The notes under the pieces are model-generated. The model had not been told where the DNA came from. It saw nothing but the letters and a program-made list of their open reading frames with translations, and ran no database searches. Both the position numbers and the translations under genes were made by a program. This document shows, in pieces, positions 1 through 10,924 of a stretch of 64,000 nt of DNA. Source of the stretch: Gentiana macrophylla. Lineage: Eukaryota > Streptophyta > Magnoliopsida > Gentianales > Gentianaceae. The stretch spans positions 62,001-126,000 of the forward strand of contig JAOBSW010000351.1 in the NCBI GenBank assembly GCA_026214975.1. The letters are read 5' to 3'. Every line of letters starts with the position of its first letter. Position 1 is the stretch's first letter.

Positions 1-714
1 CTACATGACCAAATCTGGTCTAGATTCGGAGTCCCAAGGGCAGTGGTGTCGGACCACGGGCCTCGGTTCAGGGACGATTTCTCAACATTCTGCAAGGATT
101 ATCACGTAAAACATTGGCAGTCCTCAGTTATGTACCCGTAGGGAAACGGTCAAGCTGAAGCCGGCAATAACAAATCATTAAGATGCTAAAGAAAAATATC
201 AGCAAAAGTGTGAGTAAGAAGGCCGGGGGGTGGGTCGATGAGCTGCCCGCCATTCTTTGGGCACTCCGGAAAACGATCAAAACTCCCACGGAGGAAACCC
301 CTTTTGCCCTCATATGGATCAGAGGCGATGGCACCCATTGAAATGGCTCTCCCTAGTATCAGAGTGGCTAAGTACGACACAGACAATAACTTTGCCAACA
401 AAAAGTTCGAGCTAGATCTGGCCGAAGAGAAACGAGTGGCGACTTACCTAAGAATGGTCAACTACAAGCAAATTGCGAAGCGATAGCATGACCGTCGGAT
501 TCGGGGCCATTTTTTCAAAGTTGGAGACTTTGTCCTACGAAACCGGAATGCAACGGGGCTAAAGCCCGATAAAGGAAAGTTAACAGCAAATTGGGAAGGC
601 CCCTATCAGGTCGCCAGGGAGATCAAGAAAGGGACTTACATCCTCAAAGATAAGGATGGGTTCGAGCTCAATCGCCCTTGGCATGCGGACAATCTGAAGA
701 GATACTATATGTAA
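1..714 (+). pseudogene. Ty3/gypsy integrase, C-terminal part
   Basis: The start reads as integrase core: a WSRFGVPRAVVSDHGPRF-like stretch carries the second catalytic Asp, followed by a GNGQAE-like stretch near the catalytic Glu. An in-frame TAG interrupts it at about 139, and the next 300 bases need several frame changes. From about 480 the frame is clean and encodes the typical post-core domain (HFFKVGDFVLR, GKLTANWEGPYQV, GTYILKD) ending PWHADNLKRYYM and a TAA. In life it would insert element cDNA into the chromosome. This copy is non-functional, and the gene runs off the left edge. Confidence 0.85.
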
Positions 715-982
715 AACAATCAGTGAAGTACGCTTCTTTTGGGTTATGGCCATCCTCTTGTTTACGACTCGAGTGTTTAGGCTTTCTTTTGCTATTTTGT
801 AAAACTTTCGGCTTTATGATTTACGAAGGTTTTATATTACGACGGCTAAATCAATAAACAAGCGCAAATTTTTTGTTGATATTACAAATAAGTAAGTCTA
901 GAGCAACAAATTATTTTGACAAAAGACAAAACAAGGGGCCCCGTGCCCGAACATAAGATAACAGAAAAATAAAAATAGCTCA

Positions 983-1771
983 CTAGCGGTTATTATTTGA
1001 GCGAAGATATTGATCTCTAGGCGCTAAAGTCATCCCGAAAATGGTGGTGCAACGACTAGAGATCAACCAAGGAAAGGGAAGTAAACGCCCCGGGCTCATG
1101 GCCCTCGCAAAATTAACGGCCTCGCGGTGGATGATAAGACCCCAATCAACATTCACATCCGGGGTACATATGGCGTGTATGAGGATGGCCTCCTCATCAG
1201 TTAGCACTTCAAAGTTATTAGAGGGAATAGCTCGGCTATTAACAAACCTCTTCCATTCCTGATACCACTGGCAGAGTCCGGAGAAAGTGCCGTTGTGAAC
1301 AGGCTCATCGGCCCTCTCAGGAAACAACCTCGCATACGCATCATACCTATGAGAAAAATAAGTTTCTTCGTTATCAAGATCCCAGGCCGATTCAAAGTGA
1401 AAGGCCGGATCGAACTCGGGGAGCTGCAAAAACTCGCTAATAACTGTCGGGGTAAAACGCACGTGGATACCCCAAACGGAAATAGATGAGACTTCTTCAA
1501 CCGATTGAGCCTCGGATAAGACGGCGTAAAACTCACGAACCAGGGTCAGGTTGCACCTCCTGATGGGATCAAGAAGAAAGTCACGCCACCCTGAGTACGC
1601 CACACGGAATAAAGAGCTGCTCCCATCAACCTTGTTCAAATCCAGAATTCTCTCGGGTAAGTGCCTACGATCGGCAAAGTAATCCCTATAATTCTAGATA
1701 GCTTTGACAGATGACGTGCTCAAGAAATGAGACAACAAAGTAGGAGAGGTAGAGCCAGAGGAGGATGACAT
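983..1771 (-). pseudogene. Tat antisense gene a (putative plant transposon protein)
   Basis: This is a member of the 'putative plant transposon protein' family (PF20167-like) found as an antisense ORF in Tat elements; the biochemical role is unknown. The conserved layout is visible: LVREFYAVLSEA, then a VRFTPTVISEFLQLP segment, then EWKRFVNSRAIPSNNFE, VNVDWGLIIHREAVNFA and GRLLPFPWLIS. The open part begins at 1639, but homology with antisense gene b (MSSS...FLSTSS...NY..YF) places the true start at the ATG at 1771, with one in-frame TAG near codon 26. A TATA-like box lies about 70 bases upstream. It is roughly 260 codons, a usual family length. Confidence 0.82.
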
Positions 1772-2483
1772 GATAAAAGCAGAAATGAAAACACAATCTT
1801 TGGAAACTATGTTCTAGGCTCAAACAGCCAAGACTCTGTTTATATACAAAAGAAGAGGATGCACCAACGGTGGGAATTGGAAGGATCATATGGCTACGGT
1901 TAACAGACGGTTTAAATTCAAAACTGAAAGTTGGGACTACATTAATTACACTAGTCAGACGCATGGTCTTCTAGGAGGACCGTAAGTCTCCGAAATTAAT
2001 GCTTGACAGAAAGGTAATACCTCTGTCTCCTCTCTAAACCAACAAGCTCAACCTCGTAATGGGGACCGAAATCTTCAAAGTCATCACGGTTTTCCAGTCT
2101 AATCAGATCTCAATCAAGCCTGCTTGGATCTTTCGACTCGGACCTCCAGCCCAAACAAAGCAAAGTAAGATTATTAGACAATATACTTTTAGCGAGTCTG
2201 CGACCTCGCCAAAGCAAGGGGGCCGAGAGTAGAAATTTTCAAACAAAAACAAGTCGCCACATGCAGTATTTATCGGTGGTGGAAATTAATTCCCGTGATT
2301 CAGTTATTTTTAGCGAGCTCGATACTCAGCGCTCTCAACCTCGACAAAAAACAAGAGGGCCGTATGCCCGTCTGGCGGAACTCGAAAGACAGGAACACTT
2401 CGAGTAAAATTAAGGATGCAAACTCAAGGTACTGGGAAAATTCATTATAAGAAGAAAAAGCAAACATTACAAAAAAAAAACAA
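1772..2483. other. Non-coding spacer between antisense genes a and b
   Basis: It holds the upstream region of antisense gene a and sequence downstream of gene b. I see no convincing coding region; short ORFs here have no family-like motif. Confidence 0.5.
1839..1846 (-). promoter_or_regulatory. TATA box candidate for antisense gene a
   Basis: The minus strand reads TATATAAA about 70 bases upstream of the inferred ATG at 1771. The spacing fits a short 5' leader. Placement alone is weak evidence in AT-rich DNA, but the other two antisense genes also have such a box. Confidence 0.45.
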
Positions 2484-3400
2484 TCAAAAAAACGACTCCT
2501 CGTCGTCGGCAAACAGATCAGGGGAAGACTCGGACAGGATTTCATCAAGCTCAATGTTCTGACGGGGAAGGTACTCATCCGACGGACAAGTAGGGAGCAG
2601 GCCAGAACAAAGGTTAGAAATCAACCAAGTAAATGGAATGGAACGACCAGGCTTCATCTCCGTATAAAAGGACACCGCCTCACGGTGAGCAGGCCAGAAC
2701 AAAGGTTAGAAATCAACCAAGTAAATGGAATGGAACGACCAGGCTTCATCTCCGTAGAAAAGGACACCGCCTCACGGTGTATCAACAGACCCCAATCCAC
2801 ATTTACTAACGGGCTGCCAATAGCATGCACGAGCAAACCCTCCTCCTCTGTAACCTCCTTAAAATCATCTGTGGGAAACACGCGAGTATTGATGAAACGC
2901 TTCCACTCCCGATGATCCTGAGATCGCTCCGACGCAACCCCCTCCGGGGCAAACTCCCATGATTTGGGGAACAGGTAGTGGAGAGCTCCATTCTGATGCA
3001 CGTACCGAGATACCTCGTCCTCATCCAAAGACCAGGCCTGCTCATAGTGGAGGGCGGGGTCGAAGTGAAGAAGATGGAAGAAGTCGTTGATAACAGCCGG
3101 AGTAACGGGAACCGCCACTCCGCGCATAGGCACAGACCTTAGCGGCCACCTAGAGCCCACCTCAGACAGAGCCGAGTAAAAATCTCGCACCACAGTAGTA
3201 TTATAGCGACCAAAAGGCTTGGCCACCAGCTCTTCCCAGCCGGACATTTCGATGCGAAGGCGAGACCCTCCATTAATCTTCCCCGGCTTAAAGCCCCTCT
3301 CAATCAGTAAGGGACACCGATTGAAGTACACCCAATAGTTGGCCAGAACTCCGTTGGAGGAGGTCGAGAAAAAAGGAGATAAACCATCAGAAGAAGACAT
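2484..3400 (-). pseudogene. Tat antisense gene b (putative plant transposon protein)
   Basis: This is a second, diverged paralogue of antisense gene a in the same element. It starts at the ATG at 3400 (MSSSDGLSPFFSTSS), chosen because it matches the start inferred for gene a. The same blocks follow in order: TTVVRDFYSALSE, VPVTPAVINDFFHLLHFD, EWKRFINTRVFPTDDF, VNVDWGLLIHREAVSF and GRSIPFTWLISNLC. A 92-bp tandem duplication near the 3' end shifts the frame, so the long ORF stops at 2654. The original C-terminus (rich in D/E, ending DDEESFF) continues in another frame to 2484. The tail beyond the domain is acidic. Function unknown. Confidence 0.82.
2595..2778. repeat. 92-bp tandem duplication inside antisense gene b
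   Basis: Two adjacent copies (2595-2686 and 2687-2778) are identical except for one base (TATAAAAG versus TAGAAAAG). Because 92 is not a multiple of three, it changes the reading frame. Near identity shows it is recent. Confidence 0.95.
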
Positions 3401-3497
3401 GTTCAGGAAGGTGATAGTGAAGAGAAAATTCAAAGAAATTTAAGAGGAAGAGCTCAAGTTTTTCAAGCGTAAACAAATATGAGGCTCAGTCACCTCC

Positions 3498-3505
3498 TCT
3501 TATAG
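3498..3505 (-). promoter_or_regulatory. TATA box candidate for antisense gene b
   Basis: The minus strand reads CTATAAGA about 100 bases upstream of the ATG at 3400. The position resembles that of the box upstream of gene a. Confidence 0.4.
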
Positions 3506-4074
3506 GCAAACTCAACAGGACCTACGGTCCAAATTGGCCTACTACAAATGGATGGGATTAAGCCTTTTTAAATTCAAAATTTGAATGCTGCGTCAGTTAC
3601 TATCCCGCCGGTCGAGATTTTGGTTATCAAAGCAAATCATAAAGAGTCATGTCAGAAAAAGACTCTTACACTTCCAAGACTGACACGCGTAGTGCAATTA
3701 ATACGCAAAGCCCAACTACTTCGACCAGGATTTACGAACGGCCATGCTCGGAAGAACAAGGCCGTAGATTGCGTCTTTCGATTCAACAGTTTTAATCTAT
3801 CCGTATTGGGCTCAGTCGGTTCGAGCCCGCTACGGATAGAGGGGACGTATATTCCTCAGATTCCAGTCGAAGATCTGAGAATCAAAAGTGAATACGAGGA
3901 AAACTCAGGACTTAAAACAATATTCAGGAGAACACTTGCAGAATTTAAGTCAAAGATAAAGGTACACAGTTGATCAGTGGTTTCGGTACAACTTTCTAAA
4001 GACAAAAACAAACGAGAAAATAGTTTGAAGTTATTACAAATGACTACAAATGTTTCAAAAGGAGAAGGTAAAAG
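3506..4074. other. Spacer between antisense genes b and c
   Basis: A 130-codon + strand ORF (3581-3973) lies here, with no recognisable motif and no start context that I trust. I regard the region as promoter and downstream DNA of the flanking antisense genes. Confidence 0.4.
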
Positions 4075-4901
4075 CTAAGTCTGAGCGGGAGCATCGGATG
4101 TGCCTTGTAAGGCCGGGTCCTGCGACAGGTTCTCATACATCTCGGTCTCCGATACGGTAGCGGCTTCAATCTCTAAGACAGGTTCTTCTAAACGAGCAGA
4201 TTCTTCCACCATATCCCGTAAGTTCATCGGGGCCCGAGGAGGAGGATTCCATTCCAAAGCTCCAGCAGCTCACTGGTCATCATTGAAATTCTTTATCTTC
4301 TCGGCAGCAAACGGGATTTCGGTATGCAAGGCACGGAGAGTCGGAACGTAAGGATCAGTGGTAAGCCACTCATAAAACACATCCAAACCTGAGCCGCTTC
4401 CTTCTGAACAGATTTAACACAACGGACAATGTGATAGAAGCCGCTATCGAAGTTCTCGAGACTCAAGTCATTAAGTGTTTTCTTGTACTCATTAGAATTC
4501 TTGAAGTTGGCAATGGCCTGACGACTTATAGCCTCCGCCCTCGCAGCCTCAGCAACTTTATAAGCATCAAATTCCTTCTGCAGCGCCGCGGTCTTCTCTT
4601 GCTCTTCCTTCCAGGTCTGTTTGGCTCGGGCAAGGATGTCTTCAAACTCTTGAGCCATGCCGTTTATCTTGGCCTCATCTTACTCACGGAGAGTCTTCAT
4701 CTTTGTCAGCTCTAATTCAGCGGCTGCTCTCTCCTCAGCAACTCCCTTCTCTAATTCCGTCAGGCGACTATTCATGGTCCCAAGCTCCAAAGCAGCCCGA
4801 TCTAGGTTGGTTTCCAGCTTCTTCACCCGGCCAACGGCCTGGATCCTCCCCTGAGTTTCCTCATTGCACATCCTGGTTGCTTGTTTTACGACGGTTGCCA
4901 G

Positions 4902-4976
4902 CTGAGGTCAATACAAGTTAGAAACATGCGTGTAAAAGGAAGAAGGAATACTTGAAAAACAAAATTAAAGACTTAC
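4902..4976 (-). other. Intron in antisense gene c
   Basis: On the minus strand the donor is TG|GTAAGTCTTT and the acceptor is TTGACCTCAG|CTGG. The 75-base interval is AT-rich with a pyrimidine-rich 3' part. The coiled-coil frame (MCNEETQGRIQAVGRVKKLE) opens just after it. This is a canonical GT-AG intron on the antisense strand of a retrotransposon. Confidence 0.65.
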
Positions 4977-5691
4977 CACACAAAGAGCGTCACCAGCGAT
5001 GGCAAGGATCCACCTGATCGGCCATATATATTCGATTTGTGATACCACGACCAATCTCCATTCGTTCTTAGTCAGGTCGAGGCAGCGGAATGTTCCGAAG
5101 ACGGGGTACGGAGCCGATCATGTTACCAAGCAAAGTGGCCCCGGTCCTATCGATCGGCTTTTTGAAATCAGGACGGGTCCACATTGACGACCCCTCAGCT
5201 CGACGGAGGTTGACTTCACCCACAACAGATCTTGAGGAAAGGTCGAGAGAGCCGTACTCTTTCCCTTCTCGATCAGATTTTCAGCCGAGGGATTGCTGGA
5301 ACCACCTACTCCCCAGAGCTCAGGAATAGTACTTTGATCAGGGGGTGGAGTAGTAAATTTGGAAGCTTGACTTTCTCGGGGCTCTCCAAATTAATAGTCC
5401 CCGAGACGCCAACGGGTTCCCCACTTTTCTTCTTCTTCACCGGTTTCTCAGCAACAGATTCACGGGCCCACTTCTCAGCGACAGAAGACCCGATTACTAT
5501 TCCCTTTTCACGAGTCCGGGGAATTGAAGGTTGTGCTGGTGCCTCCGGATTGCCCTCACCAACGTTAGTTTCTTCGTCGATAGTTGGCAGTATAGATTTC
5601 TGAAGGGCCCTCAGTTCTTTTTCTCTAGCTATGGCCGCAACTCTCTTTTTTGCGATAGCGTTGTTCCTCGCCTTGGTCGGATTAGTCATCG

Positions 5692-5767
5692 CTGCAAAAG
5701 TAGGGGACAGATAAGCTCAAAATTCACAAGTATGAAAGACGAAAAGCAAATTAAACACAAAAATTAC
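5692..5767 (-). other. Candidate intron in antisense gene c
   Basis: On the minus strand the donor is CTCCAA|GTAATTTTTG and the acceptor is CTACTTTTGCAG|CGATGAC. The downstream exon opens the ATGACTAATCCG frame (MTNPTKARNNAIAKKR). Splicing joins two open stretches, but the upstream frame has a TAG at about 5847, so the exact phase is uncertain. Confidence 0.5.
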
Positions 5768-6871
5768 TTGGAGGTCTGCGGCTAGGATCCTCTTGACAAG
5801 TCCCACAAATGGAGGGAAGGCATCTATTGATGTGGCAATCACCTATCTAGGCCGGATCACAATCAACGGGTACCACATTAACTATAGGATCCCCAATATT
5901 TGATCCTGATATCTCGGTAGCCCGACAATACCCCTCGGAAATGTTTGAGAGACGGCGCCAGCTGAAAGTCTCCTTTTGAATGCCCCACTTGGAATCATAT
6001 CCCAAAAGTTCATAAATCTCCTGGATAAACTTCACCTCGCTCTCAGCGGGTTTACCCACCATAACATCCTCAGCTTTTTTGGTTTTGTTTGCCTCATAAT
6101 GAGGAAAAGGCCAACCTACTGATGACTCGACCCGCAGCATCGGGCATTCCACGAATTCACCCGATCGGGAAGATTGAACAACAAATGACACTTAAGTTTT
6201 CGAGGGGCCAACTGCCCGTCTGTCGCCCGCCTGGAGAAGGAATAAAAACTAAACAACACCGGCATGAAAGGCTCTCTACCCAACAATCTGCATATTACGA
6301 TAAACGTCATGATGACCCTCATTGTTCCCATAGTGAGATCACAGGGCATGGCTCTAAACTCTAACATAAACTCAATGAAAAGGGGATCAAAGGGAGGTTG
6401 GAGGTCGGAGCCCGTCTGCAAGATGGTCGTAATGCAACCAGATGAAGTCTTTGGAGTCGTATCCACAGACCTTAGTCACATTCCGATCTTCCTCTTTCTC
6501 GAACCGGGTAAATCTATAGCTAGCCGAGATATCGAAGGCCGTCAGCGAACTTTTGTACTCATGTTTGTCCTTAAAGGTCTTCCACACTCGTTCCACCTCC
6601 TTATCAACAGTTTTTTGAGCCACCAACTCGGTAAGAGCGGCAGCAGACCGAACTTTGGGAAGAGTTTTCTCTTTTTCTCTCTCCAAGCCTTTCCCTTTGA
6701 CCGCAACAGTGGGATGATCAACGACGGATCTATCTTTTTCACTCACCCTTACTCTGATAGCAGGTTGACTCTGCTCAGCTTGGTCTGCCGCGAGGAGATT
6801 GCCTCGGCCTCCCCTCTAGATCCATACCCACGCGCAATAACATCACTCTCCGTGACTGATTCGGAAGACAT

Positions 6872-7784
6872 CCGGAAAACACAAGGGCGAGGTTAATTAT
6901 CGCTTAGACTATGTAGCCGGGCCGAGATCAGAGGACATGATCTCGACACCTCGCCCCCCCACTTTGTCTTCCCCTAGAAAAAGCAAAAACAAACAAAGGG
7001 CTACGAAGCAAACGAAGATAAGATCTAAAAATATCCAAAAATCTACAAATCAACACAACAGGGTACACGGGAACGGGAACAACAAATCTAAACACAACAA
7101 CATGAAAAAGGATTTTACTAAAGCCCAAGGCTGTCAACAGTTTTCAGTATCCAAGCAAAATTTCACACACAGACTACCCATGAAGCATAATACATGCTAA
7201 AAAGTTATTGAATCACAAAGGGTTACCTGAAAGAGAAGAAAAGGGTGGCTGTCTGGAGATGTTTGCCTGAAAAGCAGCCAAAAATCACCGTGGAGCAATT
7301 TGGACCTTCGTCGGAAAATCTCTAAAGCTTGGCGGAAAAGTAGGTTAAACAATAGGCAATTTTCGCAAAAGTATGCAAGTGAACTGGTGGCCCTCTATTT
7401 ATAGATAATGAAAGCGGGAACTGAACCGTCGTATCTAAAAAAATTCGAAATTCAAAAGTAATCATGAGGCGTGAAAAAAGACGCGCCATTAACCAATCAG
7501 CTACCGCAGCTTGTCACATCAACCGTCACGTTCTCTGATGAATAAAGGTAATGCCTCCAACCGCCACGAACACTAAGCCGACCTCGGCCCTAAGCATGTG
7601 CACGTCATAGCACGGTACTTCACGCCAAATCCAACGGATTCACTCGTAAGCCCGATAGCCATTAAAAATCGGCACCAAACTCCTCCTCCAGGAAAATGAT
7701 CGCAACACATCTTCCAGGAAAGCGCTAACAAACTGTACTCCACGCCTTACCCGCCAAAACTCCTTCAGAGAAAATTGGCAAGGC
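6872..7784. other. Promoter and 5' leader of antisense gene c
   Basis: No coding region is visible. It holds a TATA box candidate at 7396-7403. It may also contain leader-intron signals near 7226 (minus strand TTTCAG next to GTAACC). Confidence 0.4.
7396..7403 (-). promoter_or_regulatory. TATA box candidate for antisense gene c
   Basis: The minus strand reads CTATAAATAG, a strong plant TATA match, about 520 bases upstream of the ATG at 6871. That distance would need a long or spliced leader. Confidence 0.45.
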
Positions 7785-7797
7785 ACGGAGTAGGGGG
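7785..7797 (+). other. Polypurine tract of the Tat element
   Basis: A purine run (ACGGAGTAGGGGG) ends four bases before the TGATATGGGG that I take as the 3' LTR start. It would prime plus-strand DNA synthesis. Confidence 0.6.
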
Positions 7798-7801
7798 CCA
7801 T

Positions 7802-7998
7802 TGATATGGGGAACCCGCGTACAGTCTTACGGGCCCGGGTCTAACCCGGTCGGAGGTCTCCACCACACCCATATAACCCAGCTCCGCTCTCATCCTTCTT
7901 GTTACCTGGAAGGACTCGAGTCACAAGACGGCGAGCTCATGGTCAAGTCGGACCAAGGTTACGCCTTGACCGCCCAAAAGACGCCGCTCCCTTACAGC
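7802..7998 (+). repeat. 3' LTR of the Tat element, left piece
   Basis: It starts TGATATGGGG just after the polypurine tract and runs to the hAT insertion. The last 8 bases (CTTACAGC) are the left copy of the hAT target duplication. The LTR resumes at 12107; without the hAT and the second target copy it would be about 570 bases. Confidence 0.6.
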
Positions 7999-8180
7999 TA
8001 GGCTTGTAAACGAGCCGAACCCTGGAGCAGTTCGGTTCGGCTCGAACATTGTCGAATACAAGGCTCGGCTCGGCTCAAAATTTTCGAGCCTAAAATATCA
8101 GGATTCGGTTCGGCTCGTACTTAAAAAAAGGGAAAAAAATTCTGTACTATTCGGCTCGAACAGTTCGAATAGTTCGAACA
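7999..8180 (+). repeat. Left subterminal repeat zone of the hAT
   Basis: Many short copies of GTTCGGCTCGAAC-like words occur in both orientations (CGAGCCGAAC, GTTCGGTTCGGCTCGAAC, TTCGAATAGTTCGAAC). Such clusters next to hAT ends are the usual transposase-binding arrays. Confidence 0.7.
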
Positions 8181-8575
8181 TGTTCGGTCCGAAAATTAAA
8201 AAATACTCGATAAATATTTCTAGTTCAAAAATACATGTCATAATATATTACATGTCCCAAAATATAACATAACATGTCCAAAATATTAAAGACTTACAGT
8301 CCCAAAATATTACATGCCCAGAACGTCAAAATGAATTCTAGTTTCAAGTTTGAACAAGTTCATAAATCATAATATTATTACATTCCCAAATCCCAATCCC
8401 AATTCCCAAGTGCCAAATGCCAATTCATGTTCTCCTTGCCTTTTTTGGCTTTTGTTGGAGGGTGGTTTCACTGGTTTGCCGCTACTGCTAGGTTTGGATT
8501 GTTTTGTTGTGTTGACATCTTTTGTTTTTTGGAAAACCTGAGAAGGAACTTCTTGCATGGTTTCTGCAGCATCAT

Positions 8576-8677
8576 CTATTGAAAACAACATAAATAACAC
8601 GAGTAAGATGCCAACATATTACAAAAATGAATTCAAATCTATGGAAATCAGAGTATAAGTTAGTAGTTACCACTTAC
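8576..8677 (-). other. Last intron in hAT transposase
   Basis: The minus-strand donor is TATTG|GTAAGTGG and the acceptor is TTTTCAATAG|ATGATGC. It joins ...DPYDTSI to DDAAETMQEVPSQVFQ, keeping the frame through a split Asp codon. Confidence 0.75.
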
Positions 8678-8750
8678 CAATACTAGTATCATAAGGATCT
8701 TTCATATCATATTCGTTTTCATATTCTAATTCAATGGGATCTTCATTCCC

Positions 8751-8834
8751 CTGAAAATAGCAACACACATTAGTAACTTCAAAACATTGAAACATTAGTT
8801 AAGATTAAGAAAAATTCATGTAAATTTGGTATAC
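8751..8834 (-). other. Intron in hAT transposase
   Basis: The minus-strand donor is AAAGAG|GTATACC and the acceptor is CTATTTTCAG|GGGAATG. It joins ...GIRSWKE in phase 0 to GNEDPIELEYENEYD. Confidence 0.75.
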
Positions 8835-10924
8835 CTCTTTCCATGATCTGATTCCATAAGCTTCCTTTATCCAGTCTCCACCGCAAAGCAAAACCTCAAC
8901 TGTATCCCTTCTCATAGAAGCTCTTTTTTATCAATAACTCTACCACCAGCACTAAAGGTAGATTCTGAGGCAACAATTGTAATTGGGATAGACAAAATAT
9001 CCATGGCCATTTTGGATAACACTTTGTATTTCCCCTCATTCCCTTTCCACCAAGCAAGGGCATCAAAATTGACAACATTTGGATAGCAAAATTCATCATA
9101 ATACAGTTCAAGATCTGATTTCTACTTCCCCTTAGTTTGCATTTTCATCATAAACTCATCAAACTTTCTTTTACCAACTGTGGAAGATGGAGGCGTTTGT
9201 ATACAGGAACTAAAAGATTTTGGTCCTTTTCCTTTCTCATCACCATAGATCTTAGCATACTGATCAAATAGTTCACTAAACTTATTCAAAACATTTTCAA
9301 CCTTCATCTTACAATCAGAAGGGTACATTGAAGCATAAGCAAAGTTGATCATCTCCTTCTTATATCTAGGATCTAGAATTGAACCAAAACTAAGCAACAA
9401 ATCACATTCATCCCAGTACTTATCATACTTAAGAGCCATTCTATGACCATACTTTGCATATGTTTTTACAAGAGATATCCAATCGGCCATTGATCAATTC
9501 CTTAATTCTAGATAATTCCAAAAGAAATAGATTCACTGTTGGATAATTACTTCCAGAAATAAGGTTAGTAACATCCAAAAAAACCTCAAGGAACTCACAA
9601 ACTTCATTCACCTCATCCCACTCAAAATCAGAAGGGCAATGCTTTGCAAAAGATTCATCATCTTCCCCAAACTTACTAAAGCATTGTCTGTATTTATAAG
9701 CAGTAGACAACATCACATAAGTAGAATTCCACCTAGTGTTATTGTCTAATACTAACTTATTTGGAGGCAACTTTAAATTCAGCCTATATTCATTGAAAGA
9801 GGAAAGTCTGTTTTCTGATCCAAACAAGTATTTCACTCCATCTCTAACTGTTTCAATAACATGCTCAATCTCTTTCAAACCATCCCTAACCAACAGATTT
9901 ATGATATGTGCACAACATCTAACATGAAAAAGTTTACCATCCAACACAAGATTTGACAACAAATCATAATCCTTTTTCAAAATAGATATACAAGCATCAT
10001 TTGCAGATGCATTGTCAACTGAGAGGATACCTTGTCACTAATTCCAAACACTTTACACACCCTATGTACTTCTTTAGCCAATGCAGCTCCATTATGAGGT
10101 GGAGGTACATTAACAAAAGAGAGTACTCTCTTCTGCAAAGTCCAATTTCTATCAATGTATTGAACTGTAATTACCATGTACCCTATCCTTTGAACCCCAG
10201 ACCACCAACAATCAGTAGTTAAGGTAACTCTATTCACCTTCCCCAAAATCCCCTTAATCCTTTCTTTTTCAGTTTCATAAACATTGAAGCACTCTTTCCT
10301 AACCATGTACCTACTGATTTTTCTATAGTAAGGAGTATAGGCCCTCAAGAACTCATTAAACACTTTATGTTCTACAATACTAAAGGGATACTCATGAGCT
10401 AAAACCATATGTGCAGCAAGCAGTTTAACTCTCTCAAAACTAAATGTAAAAGTAGATATAGAACTTTCACCTTCTGATAGCACAACCCCATGCAGTTAAG
10501 ATTGATGAAGGCCATGAGAAGCAGTAGTAGCATCATTTAGTGGTTTGGGAAAGTATTTGTCTTTGAATGGTCAAGACTGTTTCAAGTGCAAAATAAGATG
10601 GCTTGTAGTCCCACCTGACTGAACTGATAGCAGCTTCTTGCAATGCTTGCATTTGTTCTTTTGAACACCACCAGGAAGTGTCACAACCTCCATATGATCC
10701 CACACTTGATTTTGATTTACCTTGATCTCGCAAGGGGCTCACTATCTTCATGATCTTCCTCAGGCCCTCCTCAATGAATCCATCTGAACCCTGCCCAAAT
10801 CTAAGTTGCCGCCAATTCCTTTCTCACTAGCAACTTCCTCAAGGTCAAGGTCAAACCGCAATATTTCAATATCATTATTCAGAGGGGGGGTATCTGAAGA
10901 ATCAACAAAAGAAGCAATCATCAT

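Larger units (their letters stand above)
4075..6871 (-). pseudogene. Tat antisense gene c (gypsy-type PF04195-like + coiled coil)
   Basis: This is a large spliced antisense gene. From the ATG at 6871 (MSSESVTESDVIARG) it encodes a charged N-terminus. Next, at about 6466-5850, comes a 'putative gypsy type transposon' domain: PFDPLFIEFMLEF, MRVIMTFIVICRLLGREP, LFSFYSFSRR, then PFPHYE and GYCRATEIS. After a candidate intron at 5692-5767 there is a basic segment (KKRVAAIAREKE...PVKKKKS). After an intron at 4902-4976 a long Glu/Lys/Ala coiled coil follows (RVKKLETNLDRAALELG, EEQEKTAALQKEFDAYK), then an acidic tail. Frameshifts near 6790, 6400 and 6120, and stops near 5847, 5300 and 4680, break it. 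Such proteins are known from Tat elements, but their role is not established. Confidence 0.72.
8367..10924 (-). pseudogene. hAT transposase (BED finger, RNase H-like, hATC)
   Basis: This is the cut-and-paste transposase of the enclosing hAT (ZBED/RICESLEEPER-like). In order it shows an acidic N-terminus (MMIASFVDSSDTPPLNND); a BED zinc finger near 10660-10590 (NKCKHCKKLL...SHLILHLK); the catalytic fold with VTLTTDCWWSG (first Asp, about 10240) and VDNASANDACI (second Asp, about 10010); WNSTYVML; and the hATC dimerisation block (ALAWWKGNEGKY, SIPITIVASESTFSAGG) near 9050. Breaks are a TGA near 10790, frame changes near 10700, 10500, 10030, 9490 and 8940, and an in-frame TAG at 9122. Two C-terminal introns keep consensus splice sites (8751-8834 and 8576-8677), leading to a basic last exon ending at 8367. 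Confidence 0.9.

Noticed and set aside
7801..8001. 66-codon + strand ORF
   Set aside because: It spans the Tat LTR and ends in the hAT terminal repeat, so it was created by the insertion.
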